Shown in pieces: positions 22,640-35,300 of a DNA stretch of 64,000 nt. Below the pieces are notes generated by a model. That model did not search any database. It saw only the letters and a list, made by a program, of their open reading frames with translations, and was not told the origin of the DNA. Position 1 is the first letter of the stretch. Each line of letters begins with the position of its first letter. A program made the position numbers and the translations under genes. The DNA is from Montifringilla adamsi. Lineage: Eukaryota; Chordata; Aves; Passeriformes; Passeridae. The stretch covers positions 525,592 to 589,591 of the forward strand of contig JAGGNK010006224.1 in NCBI GenBank assembly GCA_017590115.1, in the 5' to 3' direction.

Positions 22640-24868
22640 TTAGTCGCCCAGCTATGCATCCTCAATGGCATTCGGCCTCTGAAGAGAACAGAAAACACTC
22701 GTGTGGAAAAGGGGTTTTGGGGGGTTAATTCTGTGTTCAAAAGAGCCTAGGGGAAGGGCAGCAAAGGTATTACAATCAGCTGAGCAAAAAGTTTCAAATT
22801 ATAGCACATTGTAATGTAAAAATGCCAGTCAGCAACTTTCGGTGTCATAAGAGAAGACCTGCAGTGACGCAGTGTTTCCTTTGAGTTGGAGAAACATGTT
22901 TAGCAAGGTTTTTGCCACTGCCCAAATCCCTCCAGTTTGCTGAAGTTGCTTCCTGGAGTGGAGAAGACAATTTTTAATGAGGCAGGGGAGGGAGGGAGGG
23001 AAGGGCTTTGGTTTTCATTTTTCTGTGAGCAAAGTGGCAATACGAAGAATGGAATGGTGTACAGTTCTTGGAGCTAGTGAGGGAATGTGGGGGCTGATCT
23101 CTGACTCCTGCTTCTCCAGTCACAGGTGGCTTAATTGTCTAAATCTGGCCTAGCAAACTGTCACTGAATGCTGCTGTCACACCAAGGTGCTTTGGCTGTT
23201 TGTAGCCAAGGTGTTTCTTGCTTAATCCAGGCCTGATTGCCTTGCCTCAGCAGGAGCAGTATTATGACCCCTTCAGTCCTCTTGGTCCATCTCAGTTATG
23301 GGACGGGGACTCCAACTGGAGCTGCAGTCATTTCCAGTGAAGCTGCTTGGGGACCACAACGTGCTGGAAAGGAGTAGAAGGAAAATGGTACTTGATTATT
23401 GCTTTAGCTCTCTCAGAACTGCTGATTCAACAATACCATCACTGCTAACATTAAAAAAATAAAATGAATACAAGAAAAATAATGCAGAAATACAGAAAAT
23501 ATATGCCAGTAACAAGTAAGACAAGAAATGGGGTATTGCAGGAGGTAGGTGAGACATAGTCCATGCTATGAAGCACAACCTGTTTTAACAACCAGCAGAC
23601 TGAAGTTTTACTGCATAGCAGTCCAAAAGAAGCAAGGTGAGCATGCTGCAATAGGAATACAGACTGTGCTTCTTTAGCGGCTTTAGATGCAGGTTGTGAG
23701 CAAGCAAGAGAGCAGTAGGGCTGTGCAGCCAAAGTTCAAATATATAAAGACCTGCTTACAATGCAGAGAGAAATTGGATAAAATTCAATGAATAAACAAT
23801 TAAGACTGAATATTACACATTAAAATCAGTTCAGCAAGCTGCTTGACCAGTAAGCACAGAGAGAAATATATGGTTATATTATCAGATGAAGAAATACAGA
23901 CCCACGAGCTGTCTCACGATGAGATGGTACCTTTATGTGGCCTCTGAAAGGACAAAGCAAATAACGCTTATGTAGATAAAAAGCACAAAAAAATGTACTC
24001 TTCTGAGAAGGCTTTGAAATCAGAGTACTGCAAAATGGCAGCTTGTGCCTTATTCCACTGGGTCTGCAAACTGGACAGCAGGCTTTTGTGCTTCACAGGG
24101 ACATTTAGCAAATCACCAACATTATGAGAAGGCTGTATTTATTCTCTAATAGATGGCAAACAAACAGAATAGCTTCTTGAATCTTTTGTCCCCCAAATGC
24201 AGGGTGAGGTAGTTAAAGTACAGGGATTTCTGATAAGTGATTATGTAGTTGCCTGGTTCTGATGCTATATTTCAGTTGTAAGTGTTCCTTCTTTAGCAGT
24301 ATCAAATTCTTTAATAACTAAGAATTTGCTCTTTCAGTCTGAAAATTGAAAGGGTGGGAAGGAACAGGGAGAATAAATACATAGAAGCCTTCTATTCTGT
24401 TTTTGATTTCATTGAAATTTTGAAATCGATTTGCAAACAAATTTCCCAGCAACTTTTTGGTTGAAATTTTAGCGTGTTCTTCTGAAAAGCAGTATAGATG
24501 TAATCATAGGAATGAGGCACAACCTGCCTCTACATTTCTCAGTAGGAATATTTTACCTTTTGCACAGATTTCTTCTCCAAAATTTTTGATAACCTGACTT
24601 TTCTGAAGACCTCCTGGAAACAGGAATTTCCATGAGGCTTTCTGTCCCATTCTTTAATAACAATGGAAAAAAGCCCCCAAACCCAAACAGCTTTTTGGAA
24701 ACCCTTATATTTCTGTAGGAACACATGCAAATATGATGTAAATGTTCTGTAAAGCCTCAGAACAAATTATGTGATAAAAGGTAAATTGCAAAGCAAAGCT
24801 AGAGCTACCTGAATGGAGTGAAAGAAATTAAATAAAAGCTGACTACATGTCTTTGATGCCTTTTTGTA
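22640..24868. other. No gene recognised
   Basis: AT-rich DNA with a GGGA-repeat stretch near 22985-23000. No exon or repeat family identified. Minus-strand frames at 23396-23732 are hydrophobic but have no domain. Confidence 0.5.
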
Positions 24869-25030
24869 GCATCATGGGACACTTCAGTGGGAAGGGGCAT
24901 CCCTAGTCCAGCTTCCAGGTTAAAGCAGGACCAGCCCTGAAATGAGACCAGGTTGTTCTGGGCTCTGTCCAATGACTGCACAACCCCTCTGGACAGCTTG
25001 TTCCCATGGTAAGGTATTACCTGTACAACT
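24869..25030 (-). repeat. CR1 LINE 3' tail, old copy
   Basis: The order 'catccctagtccagcttccag', 'agcaggacca', 'gagaccaggttgttctgggc' and 'ctggacagcttgttccca' follows the reverse complement of the CR1 3' region. It is strongly diverged and 5'-truncated, as most CR1 copies are. The LTR at 25066 inserted just beyond it. Confidence 0.65.
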
Positions 25031-25065
25031 CCCTTCTTCAAAGCCAGCTTTTTCTTCTGGGTGGG

Positions 25066-25740
25066 TTTCCTGGATTAGGGCAAATCTGGGAGAAAACCTC
25101 CAAAGGGGGCTCCCCCAGAAAACAAACCCACACAGCCCCTTTCCCCATCCAGTTCGGGAAAGATTCCTCGGAGAGAAGTGGAAAGAACCTGTTTATTTAA
25201 CAAGCAAAACACTCCCAACACACAAAATGAACAATACCAGATGACAACACTTTCACTGATCTGAAAAGGATGACAAATTCAGAAAGTCTTTCCTGGGAGT
25301 GGTCCCTCTGTTGTTGCTCCCTCCGGCACTGGGGATAGCTGCTGCAGCCACAAGATGTAAACTCTCGGTGTTTCCCAGGTCCCAGTCCGGAGCAGGTTTG
25401 AATGGTTTCAAGAAGGGAAGGGAAAAAACAGTCCAGGGAAAAAATCTGGACCGCTTAGCTAAACTAACAGAAGCAAAAAAAAGCAAAAGCAGATCGGGAG
25501 CAAAGCAGGAGCGAAGCAGGAGCAAGAGCAAAGCAAAGCAGCAAAAAGCAAAGCAAAAAGCAAAAGCCGCACTATGTACTGTCCCATCTCTCTGTCCCGC
25601 CAGCCATGGGGGAGCAGGCTGATAACAAACCAAAACAAACCTTGCTCTTCAGAACCAATCATGAAGGCACAGTACATAACATCCAGCACCAACAGAACAC
25701 ACGACTGGGGATACAGGCATCATAACCTCACCCTAGGACA
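25066..25740 (-). mobile_element. Solo LTR of an endogenous retrovirus, 675 bp
   Basis: In minus orientation it begins TGTCCTAGGG and ends near CCAGGAAA, where the expected terminal ACA has changed. A 5-bp target-site duplication GTGGG lies at 25061-25065 and 25741-25745. A minus-strand AATAAA is at 25192-25197, within AGTTTTTGC-poor sequence upstream of a G-rich 3' part. An internal low-complexity stretch (about 25465-25570) of AGCAAA-type units gives strong purine asymmetry and long open frames on both strands that are not genes. The sequence resembles a common songbird LTR. A 5-bp duplication fits ERVL/gamma-like rather than class II elements. No internal genes flank it. Confidence 0.85.
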
Positions 25741-25745
25741 GTGGG

Positions 25746-28700
25746 GAAATAAAAAACCCCACATTTACTTATTCTAATGAAACTGCATTAGTCACCCCTG
25801 GAAAAACTCTTGGAGAACAACACAACACAGTCATGTAGCTCTTCTGAGCTAAGCGTGTAGCTGCCGCATTTGTATAACATGGGAGCAGACCTGTGGAACT
25901 TGGTACAGGATGCCAGATGTCTGAGCTATAGAAACGTGAGGGTTATGTAGTGTCATGGAGAAATGTGTATCTGATAATTGGTGGCTTTCAAATATTTTTT
26001 TTTTATTTTGGACCACTGTGGATATTCAAGTATAGCATCAGATTCCTTTATTGTGGTATTTGAAACAACCTTTCCATGACTTGCTTTTGTGGCCCCCTTC
26101 AAACTGGCCTGTCGATCCATGCACAGTTCAAAACTATTGCTAGGAGTCTTCACCAGTTTATGTATTTCTTCTCCTGATGTGTTACACATCTGTAAATACA
26201 GGGAAATATTTGCACTGTCATCCCTCATTGTTAGTGCTAAGTAGAGGGGGTGATACCTTAATCCAATTTTTTGCAGTAAGATACAAATTTTCTGACTCTT
26301 GACCTAAGTTAGTAACTTACATTTCTGCTGCTTCAGTTCTTCAGAAAGACAATCAGAACTGGCTTGCAGTCATCATATGGTCCTCCACATGTATTTGTAA
26401 TATTTTGTACTGCAAAACTGTCTTAGCTGTGAACATTTAAGACTAAGAGTGAATTTTCAGTTCTGTAAATTCAGTTGGTCTTTGCAGGATAATTTGCTAG
26501 TTCCAAATATCTATTTACTGTGGTAAATAAGGTGATTTGAAAATTCTGATGAAAATATGCCCTGTTTTTATTATCTTGTTTTATCCTTTGGCTTTTGTTT
26601 TGACAAAATGCTGCATGAAATATTTCCTAATATTAAAACCTAAAAGAAATGAGTAATGAATTCAAAATTCTGTGTTTATTAGAATGAAGCATTTAATTTT
26701 CACTAAATGCAGACAAGTTAACTGTAAAATGTTTAAATCTTTGGTTTCCTGGTGGGAAAACTCCTGCACCAAGATAATAAAATGCTGCCAAATTTGTTGT
26801 AGATTTTACTGGGACATGCACAGAGGTGCCAGAAGCTTGGTAGAAGCAGCAGAGAATGAAACAGGTTAATACTTGCAGGGTTTCATTGCTCTTCTTTACT
26901 TGTAAGCTAAAATTATTTTCTCTGGTTTTCCAATCATTTTTCACTCTCTGATATATATGTTTTCTCTCTCTCAGATGTTTACTGTATTTTTCTGGAAAGG
27001 AAGCAAGAATAGGAAGCAAATGCCTGAAAATTCTGATTAATAATAAATGTCAGCCAAGAAAATATGGATGATTTGGAATTGGGAGCATCTTTCTTTAATA
27101 ATTATGAAAATGAGGTGACAGAGCCAATCCATCTGATTGGGAATATGAGAATATTCCTAATGGTAGGAAACAAGTATTCTATCAGTACTTGTATTGCCTT
27201 TCTCCACTCATTGCTCAGTAGAAGAAACTTGATGACAGTAGAGTTAATAAAAGCATTTAGTGTTTCTTCTGGATTTTGTACCATGACTGCTTGAACATTG
27301 ATAACAGCATAATTTTTATATCCTTAAGGATCTGATACTTCTGACTGAAACTCAAGTTAAAGCCTAGAGTCAAATTCACACCAAATTGTGAAGCAATGTC
27401 CAGTGACATTTGTCTCTAGGACAAGAATTCAAAAATTAAAAGTTATTAAAGTCTGGCAATTTATATAACCTGAGAATGTAAGAGAAACATATAATATCAG
27501 AATATAGTATTTAATTGTAGGAGTAGAGTTCTGGAACATGGATCAAGACTTAGCTCTTTGTCAAACATGTTTGTACATGTGTTTGTACAAAACCAATGTG
27601 TTTGTAAACTGGCTCATGCACTGCAGTGTGAAGCGATAAGGGTAACTTAAACAAAAGTTTATGTGTTCATCTATTGTCCAGCCTCTATGAAAAGGTTACA
27701 CTCTCCAGAGCTGTCTTTTTTAAGTGTTACTTTTTTTTTACAGGCATGATAGCCTTTGGAAACTATCTATGGACACACCTATGGTGTGGTCTTCAGTGTC
27801 CTAAAGAGACTTGGATTTGCATAGATGATCATTCCCAGGTACTGAGCAGCACATTTAATACCTCTGGAGCAGAGAGCTTATGAATGCTTACTAAATGTTT
27901 TGAAGCAGCAGTCTGGTTACATGCTGCTTAGAGGGAATCATTGGCTTTTTCCATAGGAAAGCTAATTTCTCACATGGTTTACAAAAAATGGCTTCTCTGC
28001 AAAATAACCAAGTACAAAATTTGTCTCAGTCTGACATAGTCACTGCTTGATTAAATTCTTCTTTGTTGTTTCAGAAGAATTAGAAGAAAGTTTTCATAAA
28101 TATCTTGTTTAAATCATAGGTATATAGCAAGTTAGAAGTTATTTGCAGAACTTTCCAGTAAACTTCCCTGGACAGGAGATTGTTCTGAAAACCAAATATT
28201 TCATTTGAGAAAATGTGAATGTACATGAAAGCATGTTGCAGGAGAGGAGAAGGCAGACAGGAAATGAAAAAAATAGCTGATGGAGTGACTTGAAAAACAT
28301 CCAAACCATCTTGATTTTGAGGCTGGAACAGATGTACGTGCAGTTGTAGCATATAGTGATCGGCAGAAGGAACTGCAAGTGGGGCTTTTACTTTGAGGGA
28401 CTGAGAACTCAGTGAGCTGTTCCATGAAGTATAAAAAACACATCTTTTCTTTTTGTCTTTATTTCTGCTTCTCTATTATTCTTTTTACCTCAGAAACACT
28501 AGATTTTGGGTTTTTTCTATTTTTAGTAGAGACCTAGTTGGAGGGTGTGGGCAGGAGAAATTTGCTTGGAAGGCTGATTTGAAGGGGCTGCATGGTTCAA
28601 GAAAGTTATATTCAAGCTTGTCAGAGGTATAAAGAGATAGATTAAAGCCCTTGTCTGACTTTCTAAAGTACAGCTTTTATGTAATCTCATCATAAAGACT

Positions 28701-30991
28701 TTTGAACAGAAAATGAGTGAAGTAGTGTTCAGTAGTATTCTTTATTCCATCTTGTTTCTTCGAAGTTCAGCTACACTGGCTTAATAAAAGCTGTGGGGGA
28801 TTTTTTTGTTTTGTTTTGTTTTGCTTATAAGAAAGGTGCTGAACTTTTAAGAAAGAACTCAAAATTCCACCTCATTTTGCAAATATGTTGAAAAGAATGA
28901 CAATTGGAGATGTGGTATTATCTCGTCAGAGCTTATGTGCACTGACTGCATTTTATTCAGATTTTATTTTATAATTGTTGTCATTAGAACAGAGGTTTAA
29001 CCAGCAGGCTCTTTTTCCCACATGAAGAACCTTTTAGTCCTGGTTAGGTAAATATTTCTTTCCTTGATAGTTTGTTGTGTTATATTTGCAGAACCAACTC
29101 TAAATACATAATTCTGGCATAAAACTGCATATGCAACACAATCTTCTGTATGTATAGGAGGTATAACTGACTATCCCAAAGTTTATTATGAAATCAACAC
29201 ACAATTAGTTTAATTGTACCTTAAATTGATTTAATAGCATGCTTTGGCACAAGGAAATTCAAATTCAGGATTTTAAAATGCATTTTCTTTATTTAACTTT
29301 GTAAGTCAAGAAGAAAAGTTTGCTGATGCTTTTGAAGTATTATTCATTCTGAAAATACATTTTTCAGGTGTTCTTCTTTGAATTGTATTCATATAATATG
29401 TGATTTTTCCTATTTGGATTTGTCTCCAAAAATTATTTGTGAGCTACACCTGATGTTTGCAGATATATTCCTCATTGAAAATAGCTCCCAGTTAGACTTG
29501 CTAGTTATTTGACGTATTCAACAATAAAGATACGGGTGTGGGTTGTTGTTCTCTCTCTGCTTTCACAGAGCTTAATAGTTACATGTGCATACACAAAATT
29601 GTTGTTGCTTTCCTGCCCATCTTCAGCAGAATTATGGAAAGTAATTGTGTCTTTTTTCTGTGCACATAGCAGGATAAAAATGCTTTTGTATGTCTTCTAG
29701 GTGTAGAATCACAGGTTAGAAGAAACTTGCTTTCTGACAGTAAAACAGATTAATTTTGAGTATGAACATATGCAAGAAGAAGATGTAATTTTACACAATA
29801 TTTTTACAAAGTCACTTTCTGGACCATTGAACAATAAAAGCTACAAAAAGTGCTTGCCTAAATGAGATCAAGTGGATTGGACTGACTGATGTTAGCAAAG
29901 ATTATTTATCTCTCACATTGCAGATGAATACATAGAGTTTCAGAAAAGCAGGTTTTCGTTTTCTTTCAATTAGGTTTTGTACTTCAACAGACTGGTAGAG
30001 TAAAAGAAAATGTACTTCGATATCTAGTTTAAAATTTGATATTTCATCTGCAAATACTTTCTGAATAGAAACCTGATATCTTAATTAGATTTTTAGCTAT
30101 CTAGCCTCGTAGATCTAGGAAATAAAAATTTTCTCTCATTCAGCTTCTGATCATCATCATGTCAAGCTAATGATTAACTGTGTCTGTTTCCAGATGGTTT
30201 TGGTTTCTTCTTCCTCCACTAATACTGACAGCTTAGGTGTCAATTTTAACTATATCTAGACCATAGGAAAGGGGCTTATTCTTTCCAAGGGCAGTTTTAT
30301 CATTATTTCTAGAATTCAGGAAAGTATTAGATTGCTTTACTTACAGTTAATAATCAGTGCATTTTTTTTTTCTCATCCAGCCTGTATTTGTTGCCTCTCT
30401 TCTTGATTGGTCATTTACATACTCTGAAATCTTTTGCAGAGCTTTGTAGGCAGTGGGATAATTGGGCTCAGCCTTTGAAATGTTATCTCTCTGGATGTCA
30501 GAAAAACTTAGCAGAAGACATCAAATTATAGAAATGGGTTCATATGGTGAACAGATATATTTGTTATTATTATATATATTTTTACAAATATTTTATATTT
30601 GTATTTATTTAGATCTATGTAGTGAAGTTGCTTGCTGGCAGAGCAGTCCCATGAAGGCAAGACAAGCAAGGCATACTGTAAACAGCTCTACTTCTATTGT
30701 GCTGTATTTCAGAAGCTCCTTGGAGAGGCACAAATGAATGAAAAGTGTCTCAGTTGCTTTCAAGAATTATGATTCTTCCTTTTTAGAAACTGATGAATTG
30801 TTTGAATGATTTCTGACAAAGAGACAGGTGGTGGTTAGAGGACCATTAGACTGGACAAGTTAAAGGAAACATTCTCCCTCCCCAAATATTTTTCCAAGTG
30901 GCAAAAAAAGCTCCAAAATCAAGAAAACCTGAAAAATCTGCAGTATTTATTTGCTTATTCATATGAAATTTTGATTATTGAAATTGTAATA
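25746..30991. other. No gene recognised
   Basis: AT-rich, apparently single-copy DNA. Minus-strand frames at 25953-26228, 26693-27019 and 28080-28443 are about 80-108 codons with no recognisable domain. A short (TTTTG)n run lies near 28805-28823. Confidence 0.55.
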
Positions 30992-31080
30992 TCAAAGGAC
31001 CCCTGAAGGACAGCTGGTCCAACCCCTACTCAGTAAGGCACAACTTGGAAATTACATTGTGTTGCTCAGAGTTTTGTGCA
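30992..31080 (-). repeat. CR1 LINE 3' tail fragment
   Basis: The order 'ggacccctgaaggacagctggtccaaccc', 'actcagtaaggcacaactt' and 'ttacattgtgttgctcag' matches the reverse complement of the CR1 3' end near its terminus. Short and diverged. Confidence 0.65.
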
Positions 31081-32234
31081 TCATTATTTGCACATAGATA
31101 ATGCTGCTTGTTTGTACTCTATAAATTGGTAACTTTTAAATAATGGCAGATCTTTCTGGTATGGGAGCTCTGATGCATCTGGAGATGCTTTTCTTCAATG
31201 CTTTTCTGCCTTTGACAGACTTCAGAAATTTGGGCAATGATAATGCTGAAGACAGAAAGTATCAAAGGTGTTGATTAGTAAGCAAGTAGAAAGACTATAG
31301 CTTTAGGGTATAGGAGTAATATTTCGACAAATAAATACAAAGAAATATGTACACTTCAACTCTTACTATAATGTGGCTAATGCAGCATATTATTTAACTA
31401 CAGGATAAAGGTCCAAAATAAAAGTAAGGTAAGAAAAAGAAGTAACTGCACAATACAATAGTTTTTCAAATGAAATTGCTTCATTTAAAATAGATATGTA
31501 TTACAGAAAAAATCTGAAAGGTTGACATGTAGAAGTAATATAATTTTTAAAAGCCTAAAAATATATTGCTCTTTGTTATGAAAGAGATAATTTGATTCTT
31601 CTGCAAATGTCTCTTTTCTTTTTCTACCAGACCTGTGGTAAATGTGATGGGGGGAAAATGATGTCCTCCCACAAGTTTATCAGTTAATATCCTGATAACG
31701 TTCCTAGTGTTGACTGATCCAAGGTGATCACCACAGTGAGACATGCTTGGACCTATTTCTTTATTGTCATGGGTTTATCAAGGTAGAATATTTGGGCTAA
31801 GGCTGTGAGTGTTGTTCTCCTCAGCCTCTGGGCTGGACTTACTATCTGGTACAGGCTCTGGCCAGCTCCTTTGGAACCCTGTCTGTGGAAAGCACTGGCT
31901 CCAGGCAATTAGTCTGAGTCACTTATTTGCTTGCCGTGGTCCTGCAATGACCTCTTTATGGCTTCTAAAGCTCTTCTTTCGCTTCCCTTTTTGTGGTCCT
32001 TGAAAGGGGTTATCAGTTGTGATGGGAAAAATGGCCAGACTCCTCCCTGGATCTACAGTGTTTCTGCTGGAGTGGAAGAAGTTGTCATTACTATCTGTTT
32101 GGACTTTGTTCTAGCAGGGAAGAAAAGGTGACCATTCATCTCAGTGAACTGTGGAGAAGAATTGAAAGAAAGATGAGGTCGTAGATATATATTGCTAGAA
32201 AAAGAGAAGGCTTGGCCTTGAAAATCAGGTGCAG
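31081..32234. other. No gene recognised
   Basis: AT-rich to about 31740, then GC-richer between 31800 and 32110. Two overlapping plus-strand frames there (64 and 66 codons) have no recognisable domain. Confidence 0.5.
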
Positions 32235-32365
32235 CGCCTCAGCTACAAACTTCGCCTGTGATTTTGGTAAATCACATAATCTTGAAACTCTTACCTGTGA
32301 AATGTGACAGACATAGCTGCTTTACTGAAGCACAGTGTGGGTAAAGATCATTCACGTGAAGGATT
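32235..32365 (+). repeat. MIR-like ancient SINE
   Basis: Reads in order as a degraded MIR: 'aacttcgcctgtgattttgg', 'taaatcacataatctt', 'cttacctgtgaaatgtgac' and a 3' part ending 'gtgtgggtaaagat'. This corresponds to the MIR core and L2-like tail. Strongly diverged; ends approximate. Confidence 0.6.
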
Positions 32366-35300
32366 CAGGTGTTAATATGGCATTGATGGCATTGACAAAA
32401 TCAATGTAGTGAGAGTTCTATCGCTTTCTGGAGTACAAGCTCTATATTCTAAACCTTTGGGAGGGAGAAGGAAAACTGCTTGAAGGAGTAGGCCTTATTG
32501 TAAATGAAAGATAACTAACTGGATGATGAGAAAAGGTCAAAGAGAACTAATTTAAACTTGCAGTCTTTTTAGGATTCTCTTTGGCTGGTTTTCTTTAATA
32601 TGTTAGAAGCATACCTTCCCTTCTCCTTACAACTCTGAAATAGAGGCATAACAGTGTATGAAAGAAGGTAAAGACATGTCTTTCCACAGCAAAGCTTCTA
32701 CAGTTACAGCATCAGATAGTTTGTGGCCTGTGATTTCTGGAATGTGTTGCAAAAGCATTAATGCTTTTTTCCTTGTAGATCCCAGGAATCTTTTGTCCAT
32801 CCCTTGGGAAAGTTTTGGTCAGTGCAAAGCTTAGCATAAGCTGGAGTCCTCTAAGTCTTTATGAAAGCAAGTAAGTTTCATTTTAGAGAATGTTGGCGCT
32901 GTGCACTACTCTGTACTGCCATACATGAAAGTTGGCTGTTTGCCTGGAAATACAATATTCGTGTAAGGATACACGGTGGCTGGTGCAAGGGAGAAAAACA
33001 AGGTCGACACCCTCTGCCACTACTCCAGAAGGTCAGCTTTATTCAGAGGGACAGCAGCAGGTTGCTTCAGCTTACTTATGTTAACCACCTTTTCAGTCCT
33101 TTCCTTTCTGAATAGGACTATTTAACCTTCAATAGAAATCTGCATTCAAAGAAGACAGCTAACTTTTTATTGCATAACTTAAAGATATCACTGATCTTTC
33201 TCCCTCCCCCACACAGACAAAGCTGTCAAATTGAAAACGTTTTCAGCGTGGAGCACAAGCCTACTCCTTTCAAACCTCATCAAAATTAACTTCAGAACAC
33301 TTTTAGAAGAAGAGAAATGCTGCAGAGAAACAGCTGCAGCATGTTTGATCCTCCTTTCTTTTGGGGGACCTGTGGAACTGTCAAAGCTTAGATCTCTGAA
33401 AGGTAAGGATTATTAAAAAGCAAAATTGAGCACAGCTAATTGTGAAATAACTCTTTCTTGATTGGGCTCTGTTCAGTAGTCAGGCGATGGAAGTAAGCAG
33501 ATTTACAGAGGAGGTTGTTTTCCTGCTGGCATGGATTCTTGGAGCGTTCATATGATGTGTGTTCTCCAAGAAGAGACAAGTTAGAGCAAAAGTTTCATCC
33601 ATGTTAACAGAAGTGCTGGGAAGAAACGTTTAGCTACATGGATCAATAGGTTATATATTCAGCTCCCTTGCACAAGTCCTACCAACTCAGTTCAGAGGAA
33701 CTGCAGAGAGATTGCTGAATGATGAAGGCTTGTGTTGATTGATGCCAAACTACAAAAGGGAGAATATTCTGGATGTCTTGCATCTCAGCTTAGGCACCAT
33801 CCTGAGGCTTCACTCCTCCAGTTTATTCTCTTGCTCTGAATTTCCTCTCACATGCACAGCATACGGAGTCTAATAAGAACTGCCCTTCCCAAATCAATCA
33901 ATGGTGTTTATTCAGCAATAATGCTTCTCTTTTTGGGATGATTCTTGCCCTTTCCTCTTCCAAGGAGCTCTCCAGCCAAGAGATGTCCCCCATATTATTT
34001 GTTCATGTTTCCTCACTTTACATGAAACAGTATGGTATATAGTGTTTGCAGTTTTTCATGCTGTCTTATGGTGATTTTCTATAGGTTGTCTGATCAAGAA
34101 GAACTATTAATAGTGCAACCAAAAATTCTCCTGAAGGATGCATTCTAGGCACGAAAGACTTTACTTTTCAAACTACACCCTTGTTAATCTATACTATTTG
34201 AGAGAAAATTCACCTTTTTTTAAGACGGCAGCAGTTTGATTTGGGCTTAGAATGGGTTTAGATGGAGAGAGCTAGAAACAGGTGTTTATTTTAAAATAGA
34301 TCCCTCTTCTGTGAATTGAGATATGACACCTCTAAGTTATAATCTGAACTTTTGGTAGATGGAGTGCTTCTGTGATTTTTTTTTTCTTAAATAGAAAGAT
34401 TAATATCTAAGAACTGGATTAATAACTAAGAACTTAAGGCATACTGACATAGCTGGTATCTGTAAGAAAACATCAACAGCTGGGTGTATAGCACAGCTGT
34501 TTTTAGCTTTCCGAGCCCAAACAATTTTTGTTAGTGGAAGCTTGCCCAAGACACCTTACTAAATATATATTGGGAGATAAGGAACAGTTCACATTTTATC
34601 TTTCTTCTGTTGTTTTAAATCCATCCAGGTAACTGGGTAACCATTAGGGTTGGGATGGGGAATCCTGCAGGAAAGGTTTGGTATCTTACAGGACAGTCAT
34701 TAATTTCTTTACAGTTACTTGTTCAAGGACAATGTCTACAACTCAGCAGTGACCTGGAACAAATTCTCCATCATGAGGGGAAAAGAATGCTGACTAAATG
34801 CCTTCCTAATGAGAACAAAACAGAGACAAATTCAGAACCTGAGTTACAAAGCAGGAGAACCAGCAGGGAAAGTGAAGCAATAGGAGCTTGGCAAGAGGCA
34901 GCAGAAACCCTCCCTGACTGCATTTGCCACACAAAGCTGTTGAAATGTTGCTCCCTTTCTAGGGATAATGCAGCAGCCTTTTTAATGATGGTTGTTGCAG
35001 ATAATGTGGCAGCTATGATTAAATATAACCCAGGCAGTGAAGCTTCAGACTTGTTGGAGTCTTAAGAGAGGAGGGACAAGCACCAGAGAGGTTAAGTGGC
35101 ATGTTGAAAAGAGCTGAAAGACATCCAGTAATGAGAAAGGTAGATAATTATATAGAAAAATTGAAGTAAATAGTAGGCCTCAAAAACATGTTGAGAATTT
35201 TTTCCTAATAAAACTTTCCAGATTCACAAGAAGTTTTGTGAACCCCAGAGCATTCTATGAGCTAATTAATTCAGGAATAGTGTAGTATGTTATAACATAA

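Noticed and set aside
25253..25692. Overlapping long open frames on both strands
   Set aside because: They lie wholly inside the LTR at 25066-25740 and arise from its purine-asymmetric low-complexity block.
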